Origin: CAZIFG01 sp964539135
GTDB taxonomy: Bacteria > Margulisbacteria > Marinamargulisbacteria > GCA-2716485 > CAZIFG01
Reading direction: 5' to 3'
Assembly: GCA_964539135.1 (NCBI GenBank)
Contig: CAZIFG010000003.1
Span: 71,276-135,275 of the forward strand
Length of the DNA stretch: 64,000 bases
Positions 25,116 to 32,232 of the stretch are shown here, in pieces. The translations under genes and the position numbers were made by a program. Within the stretch, counting starts at the first letter, position 1; every line of letters begins with the position of its first letter. The notes beneath the pieces were generated by a model that made no database searches, had not been told where the DNA came from, and was given only the letters and a program-made list of their open reading frames with translations.

Positions 25116-26360
25116 TTACATTATATTAGATAATAATAAATAGGAATTTTTGATAGACCCTCTCAGTTTGGGGTCTTGTTCAAGCAGAGGGAGAAGGGTT
25201 TTAATGGCCTCTTTTGTGGGGGAATCGTAAGCAGAAAAAACAGGATGATCTAGAAGAGGATGCCGATGATCACGAGAGGTTTTAAGATAAGAAAGATAAC
25301 CATCGCGTTCAATAATGCGCTGTGTCATCAGTTCCAAAGCGACAATACCGGTGCACCATGTATCTGCCTTTTCTGTAGAGTAGTCTAAAGAGAAGGGGTC
25401 CTTAAGAAAAATTTCAGGGGGGCCACAGCGAGGCGTTCCCAACTTGGCGTATCCTTGAGTCTCGCGTGTAAGCGTATCAAAATCGGCAATTTTAAGCCGA
25501 CCTTGGGACATAAATACATTTTCAAGCTTTAAGTCTAAATGATAAAGACCGTGTTGATGAAGATATAAAACCCCGTCTAAAAACCTTAAAACCAGTTTTT
25601 TTTTCTCGGGAAAAGAGAGCCGTGCTACCTCGGGAAAGTGTTCCGGCGAACTCATATAAAGCAGGCTGCGTTCTGCCAATTCCATAGAAATATAAAATTC
25701 ATGACGCTGTCTCAGCGGGTGAAAAAAAGTAAGATAATGATAAATAGGGAGAATCAGCGGGCTTTCAAGGTTATGAAAAATATTAAAAAGGCCGGAGGGT
25801 TTATCGATGAGCTTTTTAACCGCACACAGTTTAAAGGTATCGGCATTAAGTTCAATCCCCACTTTAACACAGCGGGCAGAGCCGCCTCGCCCTAAGATAA
25901 GACGTCTATGAGGATCATAGGTGGGTTTGGAGGCTGTCCATTGTGTATAGTAGGTCTTAAAAAGGTGCTGAACCTTTCCTAAAAAAGAATCGGGTGAAAC
26001 GCGATAGTTCCAGAGTTTTTTACCAGAATTAAGTAAGATTAAATAGAGGGAATCCGACAGTTTAAGGGCCGAAAACAGTTTATCTCGCTTGGAAGAGCCC
26101 ATATGTTGAGGGGATAAAAGAGAATAATACCCTGATTTAAACGGAAGGCCTTGAAATGTGCGAAGGATATCCGCCTGTGTATAAGGCGAGGTAGTCAGTG
26201 CCTGAATAGCTGAATATCGATCTCGATCTCGGCCATTGTCTGCCATAATCTCATCAGGAAGGCCTGTGCAGCCTTCAAAAAGCTGAAAGTAATAGAGATG
26301 AGGCCCTGGAAAAGATAAAGCGGCAACATGTCTAGGTGGAGAAGCGATATATTTATGCAT
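25116..26360 (-). CDS. Eukaryotic-like protein kinase 3
   Basis: A 414-residue protein with a full kinase core in the C-terminal 260 residues: Gly-rich loop GRGGSARCVKVG (157-168), AVKK lysine (182), catalytic loop HLDLKLEN (274-281), ADFD (292-295, DFD not DFG), CGPPEI (312-317), ADTWCTGIVALELM. The N-terminal 150 residues are unrecognised. No signal peptide. The DFD variant is shared with kinase 2, suggesting common origin, although the N-lobe here is better preserved. Likely an effector kinase; targets unknown. Confidence 0.75.
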   Translation of the reverse strand: MHKYIASPPRHVAALSFPGPHLYYFQLFEGCTGLPDEIMADNGRDRDRYSAIQALTTSPYTQADILRTFQGLPFKSGYYSLLSPQHMGSSKRDKLFSALKLSDSLYLILLNSGKKLWNYRVSPDSFLGKVQHLFKTYYTQWTASKPTYDPHRRLILGRGGSARCVKVGIELNADTFKLCAVKKLIDKPSGLFNIFHNLESPLILPIYHYLTFFHPLRQRHEFYISMELAERSLLYMSSPEHFPEVARLSFPEKKKLVLRFLDGVLYLHQHGLYHLDLKLENVFMSQGRLKIADFDTLTRETQGYAKLGTPRCGPPEIFLKDPFSLDYSTEKADTWCTGIVALELMTQRIIERDGYLSYLKTSRDHRHPLLDHPVFSAYDSPTKEAIKTLLPLLEQDPKLRGSIKNSYLLLSNIM

Positions 26361-26433
26361 GATAGAGACACTATTATACTAAATTAAAATAAAAAAATAA
26401 AATATAAAATAAGTTTATTTTTTGTTAATAAAC

Positions 26434-28770
26434 CTATGTTCGATCAGGAGAATAAATAGACTTAGCCTTATCTGAAAGCGCGCGAACCAGATTCTCTTTT
26501 TCGAGGCTACGCTCAGCTCGTGAAAAATAGAGGGCTGTGGCAGTCATTAAAAGTTTTTCAACAGTGCCTGTTTTAAACTCATTAAGAGCCGATCTATCAA
26601 TATCATGGAATAAACGAAGGTCAATAGTAAAGCGGGCAAGTAAATCAAGCGAGGATTTAAATGCCATAAAACGAGAAGAATAGGGGGCTAATTTTAAGCG
26701 ACTTTCTTTAATAAATTGGCTGATTTGAGTACTATCTTTTACTGAAAATAAATCAGGTCGATGTGTCGTTAAAAATAAAAAGGCTTGAACATAATCAGGC
26801 TTTGTTGATATCTCAGCAAAAAAGGAAGGGGTTGGATTGGCCAACACCTCTAAAAGAGGGCCGCTTAAACGAGCGGGGGACTCTAATGTAGCCACTGGAA
26901 GTCCAGTGCCTTCAGAAAGAGCTTCTTTTATATGACGACGGTCTGCATCAGACAAGCAGACAGAGGTAACTTGATGACCTGCCTTAGAATGAGTCGTTTT
27001 TTCAGAAAGGAATCGAGTATATTGAACCATGAAATCGGCATGAGCTGGTTTTACAAAGGGAACGCCTCCAAGTACGGGAGGATTCATAACAGCATCATAA
27101 GGTGCCATAAGGCGATGCTGAGCGTCATTTAAACGCGTGATAGCGTCTTTTGCGATTCTACGATGCTCAAGTAATCTTGCTTGGAAGCGTTCTTGAGTGG
27201 CTAGATAGTCGGCGGTTGCAACATTCATTTTGGTTTGAAAGAGTTGAGAAAGAGCCTCTAGCTCAGGACCATGTGTAGACGGTACAGAAAGATACGCACT
27301 AACATGAGCATCCAGTGCCTTTTGTGCCTCTTGTGTTGTAGATAAAGTGCTCTGATTAATGCTGGCTGTAGAAGTGGAAATTTGAGATTCAAGGTCTTGA
27401 AGACGGAGATCTAGCGCTTCTAAGCGCTGATGGGTTTCCTGGATCTGACGATCAAGTTTGGCTTGGGCCCTATCATGCTCACGTTTTTCAGCTTGAAGCT
27501 TTTGATTCAGAGCGACAATTTTGGCCGATAAGGCGGCAATTTGCTCCCCTTGAACCCGATGCAATTCAACGAGAGTGGATTCATGGCCCTTGTAGATAGA
27601 AAGAGCCTCTGCCGTCGGTTTATCCGTAAGGCGTCCATGTTCATCTCGATTTGATTTAATCGCCGTACAAAGGTTCGCTTGTCTCATAATAAGTTGAGAA
27701 TGGGTGAGTTGTAATTGTTCTTGAATCTCCTGAGTTGCAGATAGCGTTGCCTTAAATAGCTTCTCTCGAGAGTGAGAGAGAGGAACAATTTCGGTGTAGA
27801 GCGAATTGCGATACTGAACGGCAGTCCTGTGCTCCGCGATAAGCGTCTGACGGTGTTCCAGTAACGCCTGAGGGCGTTGATCAGAGATCCAGGCCTCAAG
27901 AGTAGAGTGATAAGCCGCCACAGAAGACATTGGATCAGCATGCTGCTGGGCCAAGAGCGCTTTGGACTCAGCGATATACTGATCTTGAAGATGGATGTAA
28001 ATCTTTTGAAGAGTGTGTCCGGCTTTACGATCCTGAGCTAAAAAATCGGTTTGAGTTTCTTCAAATGTTTGTATAGAGAGTTCAGCTGCCCGAGTAAGGA
28101 GGTCCATCTCAGTGAGCGCTGTATCTAACTTAAGCGCTTGAAACGCGGTAAGAGGGGCTCTATTGGGCCATAATCCTCTCGTAAAGGCTCTAGATACAGC
28201 TTGAACTTGATCCTGCTCAGGGATATCGCCACGGCCCTTGACTTTTACAATCAGGGCATCTTTAAGATAGATTAAAGGCCTTACATCTAGAGCGTCTGGA
28301 AGAACATGCGGTGCATAGGCGCGAAGCCGAGAGGTGCGAGGGGTGGTAAGAGGTGGAATAGAAGGCGCTGTGGCCTCTGGTATCTCCGAAATGACAAGAG
28401 GGGGCGCAGCTACAAGTTCAGGCACATCAAAGGGGGAAAGTGTTGGAGGAAGAGGTGCAGGCTTAGGGGGAGAAAGTTGCAGCATTTCAGGTTGGGGACC
28501 AGCCGGAACGGTAAGATAAAGCGGTTGCGGACGACGTAAGGTGGGAGGTACAGGAGAATCCGTTTTGGCTCTGGGAGATCTCGAAAAACCATCCCCTGTC
28601 TCATAAGGAGAAAGACCTTCAAAGTTTATTGTAGCGAGCTCACCTTTAACATCTCTTTTAAGTGTGCGTCTCCATGTCCATGAGATATGATTGCGATTAT
28701 CCTGAAGAGTTCCTGGAGGAGTGAGTTTCAATGAGGGCGTTACTCTAGTAGAATCTTGAAAAGGCTGCAT
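26434..28770 (-). CDS. Large coiled-coil protein with proline-rich N-terminus
   Basis: A 778-residue protein. About the first 155 residues are disordered and Pro-rich (PPKPAPLPPTLSPFDVPE and similar). The region at about 220-560 is strongly helical with long coiled-coil stretches rich in Gln, Glu, Ala and Leu (QLTHSQLIMRQ, RLEALDLRLQDLESQI). The C-terminal 200 residues are globular and unrecognised. No signal peptide or membrane segment. Divergent from the MORN-like gene at 28888, and on the same strand as kinases 2 and 3. Proline-rich plus coiled-coil structure suggests a scaffold or effector; no family assigned. Confidence 0.65.
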   Translation of the reverse strand: MQPFQDSTRVTPSLKLTPPGTLQDNRNHISWTWRRTLKRDVKGELATINFEGLSPYETGDGFSRSPRAKTDSPVPPTLRRPQPLYLTVPAGPQPEMLQLSPPKPAPLPPTLSPFDVPELVAAPPLVISEIPEATAPSIPPLTTPRTSRLRAYAPHVLPDALDVRPLIYLKDALIVKVKGRGDIPEQDQVQAVSRAFTRGLWPNRAPLTAFQALKLDTALTEMDLLTRAAELSIQTFEETQTDFLAQDRKAGHTLQKIYIHLQDQYIAESKALLAQQHADPMSSVAAYHSTLEAWISDQRPQALLEHRQTLIAEHRTAVQYRNSLYTEIVPLSHSREKLFKATLSATQEIQEQLQLTHSQLIMRQANLCTAIKSNRDEHGRLTDKPTAEALSIYKGHESTLVELHRVQGEQIAALSAKIVALNQKLQAEKREHDRAQAKLDRQIQETHQRLEALDLRLQDLESQISTSTASINQSTLSTTQEAQKALDAHVSAYLSVPSTHGPELEALSQLFQTKMNVATADYLATQERFQARLLEHRRIAKDAITRLNDAQHRLMAPYDAVMNPPVLGGVPFVKPAHADFMVQYTRFLSEKTTHSKAGHQVTSVCLSDADRRHIKEALSEGTGLPVATLESPARLSGPLLEVLANPTPSFFAEISTKPDYVQAFLFLTTHRPDLFSVKDSTQISQFIKESRLKLAPYSSRFMAFKSSLDLLARFTIDLRLFHDIDRSALNEFKTGTVEKLLMTATALYFSRAERSLEKENLVRALSDKAKSIYSPDRT

Positions 28771-28887
28771 AAAAAATCCTTTCTTATTTTAAATTGAGAA
28801 GAACATTTATAAATGATAAAATAAATGCTATTCAAAAGGGTTATCGTATAATTAAATTTAAAAATTGCACAAATAGGAAGAGGTAAA

Positions 28888-29835
28888 ATGGTTTTTTTAA
28901 AGATTATTTCTAAAAAAGATATTGAGGCTTGGTCTATTTCCTTAAAGTATTGTGGATACAGTGGATCCTATCTTGGAGGATTAGACCCTGAAAAAAAAAG
29001 GCCAGAAGGAAAGGGGCGATTTTCAGCTTTTACAGCAGAAGGAGACCTTTCTCTAACCTATGAAGGCATGTTTAAAGAGGACGCTTTAGAGGGGCAAAAT
29101 CAAATTTTTACAAAAGATGCTGTTTATACCTTAATTGGAACGTTTAAGTCTGGGGCTTTAACGGGATTGGGCTGGCAACTCACACAAATCATGGATCCCC
29201 CAAACATGAAGATACGATACGGTCATTTTGAACCCTTAAGAGACGACAATGGAGATTCAAGCACACAATCCTGTTGTGTTGGGATTTATATTGAAATAGA
29301 TTTAGGCGATAAAAAACTCACGACAAAGCGCGCTGACGCGAAAGGGATCGTAGAAGGATTAGTTGCCACCTATGGATTCAAAAAAATGGAGTCTCGGATT
29401 CCAGCGTTAACACAGGAGCTTGTCTGTGAAGATTCTGGAGAATCCTTATCCTCTATTTTAATCACATTGCAGACGATCTATAAAAAGATGGCCGAAACGG
29501 CCTTAACGTACATGAATGATCACAATTTTAAACCTACACCCAGCCCGGATGAGTTAGGAATCGTGATAAACAGAAATGGGGAGCCTTGCAATGTAACAGA
29601 GTTTATATGGGAGTGTTATGAGCTTTTAACAGTACTCCAAGGATCAGAAGTGGGTATAGGATTAGAATCAGAGATCAAAGAGAGTTGGGACACGTTATGT
29701 CAAACATACAACCATGCGAACACCTTGCAAGACGGACAAGACATAGTCGCTCACGTTCAAACGGAAATTCAAGGCATTTTAGACAGGCTCTTGCCATCAG
29801 AAATAGAAATTCTGTGTCGGAAAATAACCAACTAA
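28888..29835 (+). CDS. MORN-like repeat protein
   Basis: A 315-residue protein. Residues about 25-100 hold degenerate MORN-type units with the Y-x-G-x-[FL] and G-x-G pattern: GSYLGGLDPEKKRPEGKGRF, YEGMFKEDALEGQ, and IGTFKSGALTGLGW. MORN repeats usually bind membranes or proteins. The rest is helical and unrecognised. The start ATG 28888 has GGAAGAGG 8-15 bases upstream, and a TATAAT box lies at 28847. The gene ends just before a full MITE-like element. Confidence 0.6.
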   Translation: MVFLKIISKKDIEAWSISLKYCGYSGSYLGGLDPEKKRPEGKGRFSAFTAEGDLSLTYEGMFKEDALEGQNQIFTKDAVYTLIGTFKSGALTGLGWQLTQIMDPPNMKIRYGHFEPLRDDNGDSSTQSCCVGIYIEIDLGDKKLTTKRADAKGIVEGLVATYGFKKMESRIPALTQELVCEDSGESLSSILITLQTIYKKMAETALTYMNDHNFKPTPSPDELGIVINRNGEPCNVTEFIWECYELLTVLQGSEVGIGLESEIKESWDTLCQTYNHANTLQDGQDIVAHVQTEIQGILDRLLPSEIEILCRKITN

Positions 29836-29846
29836 ATTTATAAATT

Positions 29847-29983
29847 GGGACTGTTGCGAAATGCCTAGGTTTGGATTATATACAAGGCATTCCGAGACCG
29901 AAAGCCCTTATATGTAATAAATGAGGACTTGAGGACGAGGATAACGCAGCAGATGGCCAAAATAGGCGTTTCACAACAGTCCC
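29847..29983 (+). mobile_element. MITE-like element, full copy A (137 bp)
   Basis: Starts GGGACTGTTGCGAAATGCC and ends GGCGTTTCACAACAGTCCC, so the terminal inverted repeats are about 19 bp. The interior contains GAGGACTTGAGGACGAGG and CAGCAGATGGCCAAAATAGG, shared with copies B and C. AATT lies at or next to both ends. It has no coding capacity of its own. The ends resemble those of IS6-family elements (GGCACTGTTGCAAA in IS26), but no transposase of that type is in the window. Confidence 0.9.
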
Positions 29984-30005
29984 CAATTCTATACGTTTTT
30001 TTCTA

Positions 30006-30034
30006 TTGACACCCTCAAAGGGATATCGTAATAT
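30006..30034 (+). promoter_or_regulatory. Sigma-70-type promoter of the iron operon
   Basis: TTGACA (30006-30011), 17-base spacer, TAATAT (30029-30034): a near-perfect consensus. It lies between element copies A and B and points at the gene at 30236. Confidence 0.8.
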
Positions 30035-30035
30035 C

Positions 30036-30066
30036 CTGAGACTGAGTATCAGATACTGAGTCTCAG
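30036..30066 (+). promoter_or_regulatory. 31-bp palindromic operator, Fur-box-like
   Basis: CTGAGACT-G-AGTATC-A-GATACT-G-AGTCTCAG is a near-perfect inverted repeat immediately after the -10 box, over the expected transcription start. TGAGACTGAGTATCA matches 12 of 15 positions of the Fur-type TGATAATGATTATCA. With feoAB downstream, iron repression by Fur is the simplest reading, but the regulator is inferred. Confidence 0.6.
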
Positions 30067-30076
30067 AATTAAAAAT

Positions 30077-30212
30077 GGGACTGTTGCGAAACGCCTAGGT
30101 TTGGATTAGCTGCAAGGCATTCCGAGTTCGAAAGCCCTTATTTATCATAAATGAGGACTTGAGGACGAGGATAACACAGCAGATGGCCAAAATAGGCCTT
30201 TCGCAACAGTCC
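30077..30212 (+). mobile_element. MITE-like element, full copy B
   Basis: Starts GGGACTGTTGCGAAACGCC and ends GGCCTTTCGCAACAGTCC. It is nearly identical to copy A through the interior. It lies in the 5' leader of the iron operon, downstream of the promoter and palindrome and 23 bases before the first gene, so it would be transcribed as part of the leader and can fold through its inverted ends. Confidence 0.9.
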
Positions 30213-30235
30213 AAAGATGGAGAAAAGAAGACAAC

Positions 30236-30973
30236 ATGAAATCTCTAAAAGCAATCATTATAACAAGCCTAGTAGCTGGACTGGGCCTCGCACAAGGCAT
30301 ACAGGCAGATCAACGTCATTTTAGTTATAGTTACGACGCGGACAGTATTTTACCTAAAGGCAGATGGGAAGTGGAATCTTATGCCACGCAAAAGACAAAT
30401 AATGACAAGAAAACCCAAAAATGGGAACTCAGACAAGAATTGGAGTATGGGCTTACAGATCGTTTAACAACAGCCTTGTATCTAAATTCAAAATTTGAGA
30501 ATAAAGATGGCGAGAAAAGTGGAAAGCTAGAAGGGATATCCTCAGAGTGGAAATATATGGTGTTAAGTCCCAATACCAATCCTCTAGGTGTCATGTTTTA
30601 TGGGGAGTTAACTGCAGAAGAAGGTGTGATGGAGTTTGAAGAAAAGCTTATTTTAACGCACCGCAGACAAGATTGGAATTTTTCCACCAATATTGTATAT
30701 GAACAAGAATTAGAGTTTGAAGGAAATAGAACAGATGTAAAAACAAAAGTAAAATTCACAGGTGGAGCATCGTATAAAATAACGCCCAGATGGCATGTGG
30801 GTGTTGAGGGAAGAACAGACTTAAGCAACCGATCCGTCTTTTTAGGTCCGGTGATTCAACATGAATCCAGCAATTGGTTCACCATCTTAACAGCACTTAA
30901 ACGGGTATCGGATATGAAGCAAATCGATGATGTAGAAGTTCGCTGGATTATTGGATTTATGTTACCAAAATAA
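30236..30973 (+). CDS. Outer-membrane beta-barrel-like protein
   Basis: A 245-residue exported protein. A signal peptide (ITSLVAGLGLAQGIQA, cleavage after about residue 24) is followed by alternating polar/hydrophobic strands typical of small outer-membrane barrels (WEVESYATQ, TTALYLNSKF, KYMVLSPN, HVGVEGRTDL). The N-terminus DADSILPKGRWEVE is a motif I associate with uncharacterised outer-membrane proteins, not with a named family. First gene of the iron operon, so a part in iron or haem passage is plausible but unproven. The next gene starts two bases after its stop. Confidence 0.7.
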   Translation: MKSLKAIIITSLVAGLGLAQGIQADQRHFSYSYDADSILPKGRWEVESYATQKTNNDKKTQKWELRQELEYGLTDRLTTALYLNSKFENKDGEKSGKLEGISSEWKYMVLSPNTNPLGVMFYGELTAEEGVMEFEEKLILTHRRQDWNFSTNIVYEQELEFEGNRTDVKTKVKFTGGASYKITPRWHVGVEGRTDLSNRSVFLGPVIQHESSNWFTILTALKRVSDMKQIDDVEVRWIIGFMLPK

Positions 30974-30974
30974 A

Positions 30975-31517
30975 GTGAAACACCTCTGGATTTTAATCAT
31001 TTGCATCATGGTCTCTTCTTCTGCCTATGCAGGGGAAGAGATTCTTGCGTTATGGAAGGACCCTATTTATCAAGAATTTTCAGAGACAACCGCAATTATG
31101 CCCATAAAAGTAACGCTTTCAAAATCAGAGAGAGCTGATCTTTCAAAACAAGTGAGGAGTCCAGCAGACCGCGAATATACCCTATTTAAGGTTTTAAAAA
31201 AGGATGTCATACTTGGCTACATTCTGATTGATAACATCATCGGAAAACATCAGCCGATTACCTTCTTAGTGAGTTTAAATCCTGAAGGGAGTATTCGACG
31301 AACAAAGGTGTTGGCATATAGAGAAAGTGTGGGCGGCGAGATTCAAAACTCAAAATTTTTAGATCAATTTAAAGCGAAATCCCTCAAAGATCTCTTTTGT
31401 ATAGGGCGAGATATAGATGGGATTACAGGCGCAACCTTATCGGTAAGAGCAACAGCAGCGGCGTCTAAAAAGGCTGTTTTATTGTATAAAATAGGAATAG
31501 AAAAGGGCATAAAATGA
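30975..31517 (+). CDS. Exported FMN-binding domain protein
   Basis: A protein of 180 residues when read from GTG 30975, which yields a clean signal peptide (HLWILIICIMVSSSAYA). The C-terminal half carries DIDGITGATLSVRAT, which matches the FMN-binding domain motif [ST]GAT[ST] in which the final Ser/Thr is covalently flavinylated by ApbE-type transferases in NqrC and RnfG relatives. Likely an extracytoplasmic electron carrier. It is translationally coupled (ATGA) to the four-helix membrane protein that follows. In this operon it probably helps reduce Fe3+ before FeoB transports Fe2+. Confidence 0.75.
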   Translation: MKHLWILIICIMVSSSAYAGEEILALWKDPIYQEFSETTAIMPIKVTLSKSERADLSKQVRSPADREYTLFKVLKKDVILGYILIDNIIGKHQPITFLVSLNPEGSIRRTKVLAYRESVGGEIQNSKFLDQFKAKSLKDLFCIGRDIDGITGATLSVRATAAASKKAVLLYKIGIEKGIK

Positions 31518-32002
31518 GAGTATTCACACCATCACAGTCTAGATTAGCGGCACTGCCCTTTCCCATGAAGTTGATTTTCATGGCCTTTGTCTTTTTTGCG
31601 GCATGGGGAATGGCTAGCGGGCTTTATTTGGGCATTCAAAAGGCGGGGCTCTATCCAGAACAAGTGGCGGCATATTATAGAGGGGATGGCCTGTATACCT
31701 ATCCTAAAACAAAGATCGAGCTCTTAGAAGTGACGCATTTTCATGCCCTTGGCATGGGCGTTTTATTTTTAATCATTGCGCATTTAATGCTCATGACGGC
31801 CTGTTCTCGAGGTCTCATCATGAGCCTCATCGGAATAGCAGCCATCAGTTTGGCAGGTGTTTTAATCGGGCCTTGGCTGGTAACGTATGTCTCTCCATGG
31901 GCGGCTGGTCTTGTCATCGTATCCAATGGGCTTTTTGCAGGAAGTCTGGCGTTGATGAGTGGTTTAGAAGTTTATGATGTGATAAGGAAGGTAAAAAAAT
32001 GA
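31514..32002 (+). CDS. Four-helix inner-membrane protein with conserved His
   Basis: A 162-residue protein with about four hydrophobic segments (about 18-42, 76-96, 102-120, 126-148). HFHALGM at the start of helix 2 and LIIAHLM inside it place His residues where haem or metal ligands could sit. No named family recognised. It overlaps the FMN-binding gene (ATGA) and feoA (ATGA). Together with the FMN protein it may form a transmembrane reductase feeding FeoB; this is inference from context. Confidence 0.65.
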   Translation: MRVFTPSQSRLAALPFPMKLIFMAFVFFAAWGMASGLYLGIQKAGLYPEQVAAYYRGDGLYTYPKTKIELLEVTHFHALGMGVLFLIIAHLMLMTACSRGLIMSLIGIAAISLAGVLIGPWLVTYVSPWAAGLVIVSNGLFAGSLALMSGLEVYDVIRKVKK

Positions 32003-32232
32003 GCACCAAAACACTATTAGAAGTACCCGCCCATGAAACCGTAGTGGTGACAGCGCTTAAAGGGAGTGAGGCCTGTAATCATCGCTTTCACGAATTGGGA
32101 TGTTTTCCCGGAACCTGCGTGACGGTAGAGTGTCAGTTGGCCTTTGGGGGGCCTGTTTTAATTTCCATGCGGGACACAAAATTCGCCATTCGGCGTGAAG
32201 ATGCTAAAAACATTCAGGTGTCCTATCAGTAA
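31999..32232 (+). CDS. feoA: FeoA, ferrous iron transport accessory protein
   Basis: A 77-residue SH3-like cytosolic protein that supports FeoB. Family features are the hydrophobic Ala/Gly-rich core HRFHELGCFPGTCV (the family's RL.ELG..PG pattern), GGPVLISMRDTKFAIRREDAKNI near the end, and typical length. It overlaps the genes on both sides by one to four bases (ATGA before, TAATG into feoB). Confidence 0.92.
   Translation: MSTKTLLEVPAHETVVVTALKGSEACNHRFHELGCFPGTCVTVECQLAFGGPVLISMRDTKFAIRREDAKNIQVSYQ

Noticed and set aside
30036..30066. Palindrome as a rho-independent terminator
   Set aside because: No U tract follows, and it sits directly behind a consensus -10 box.
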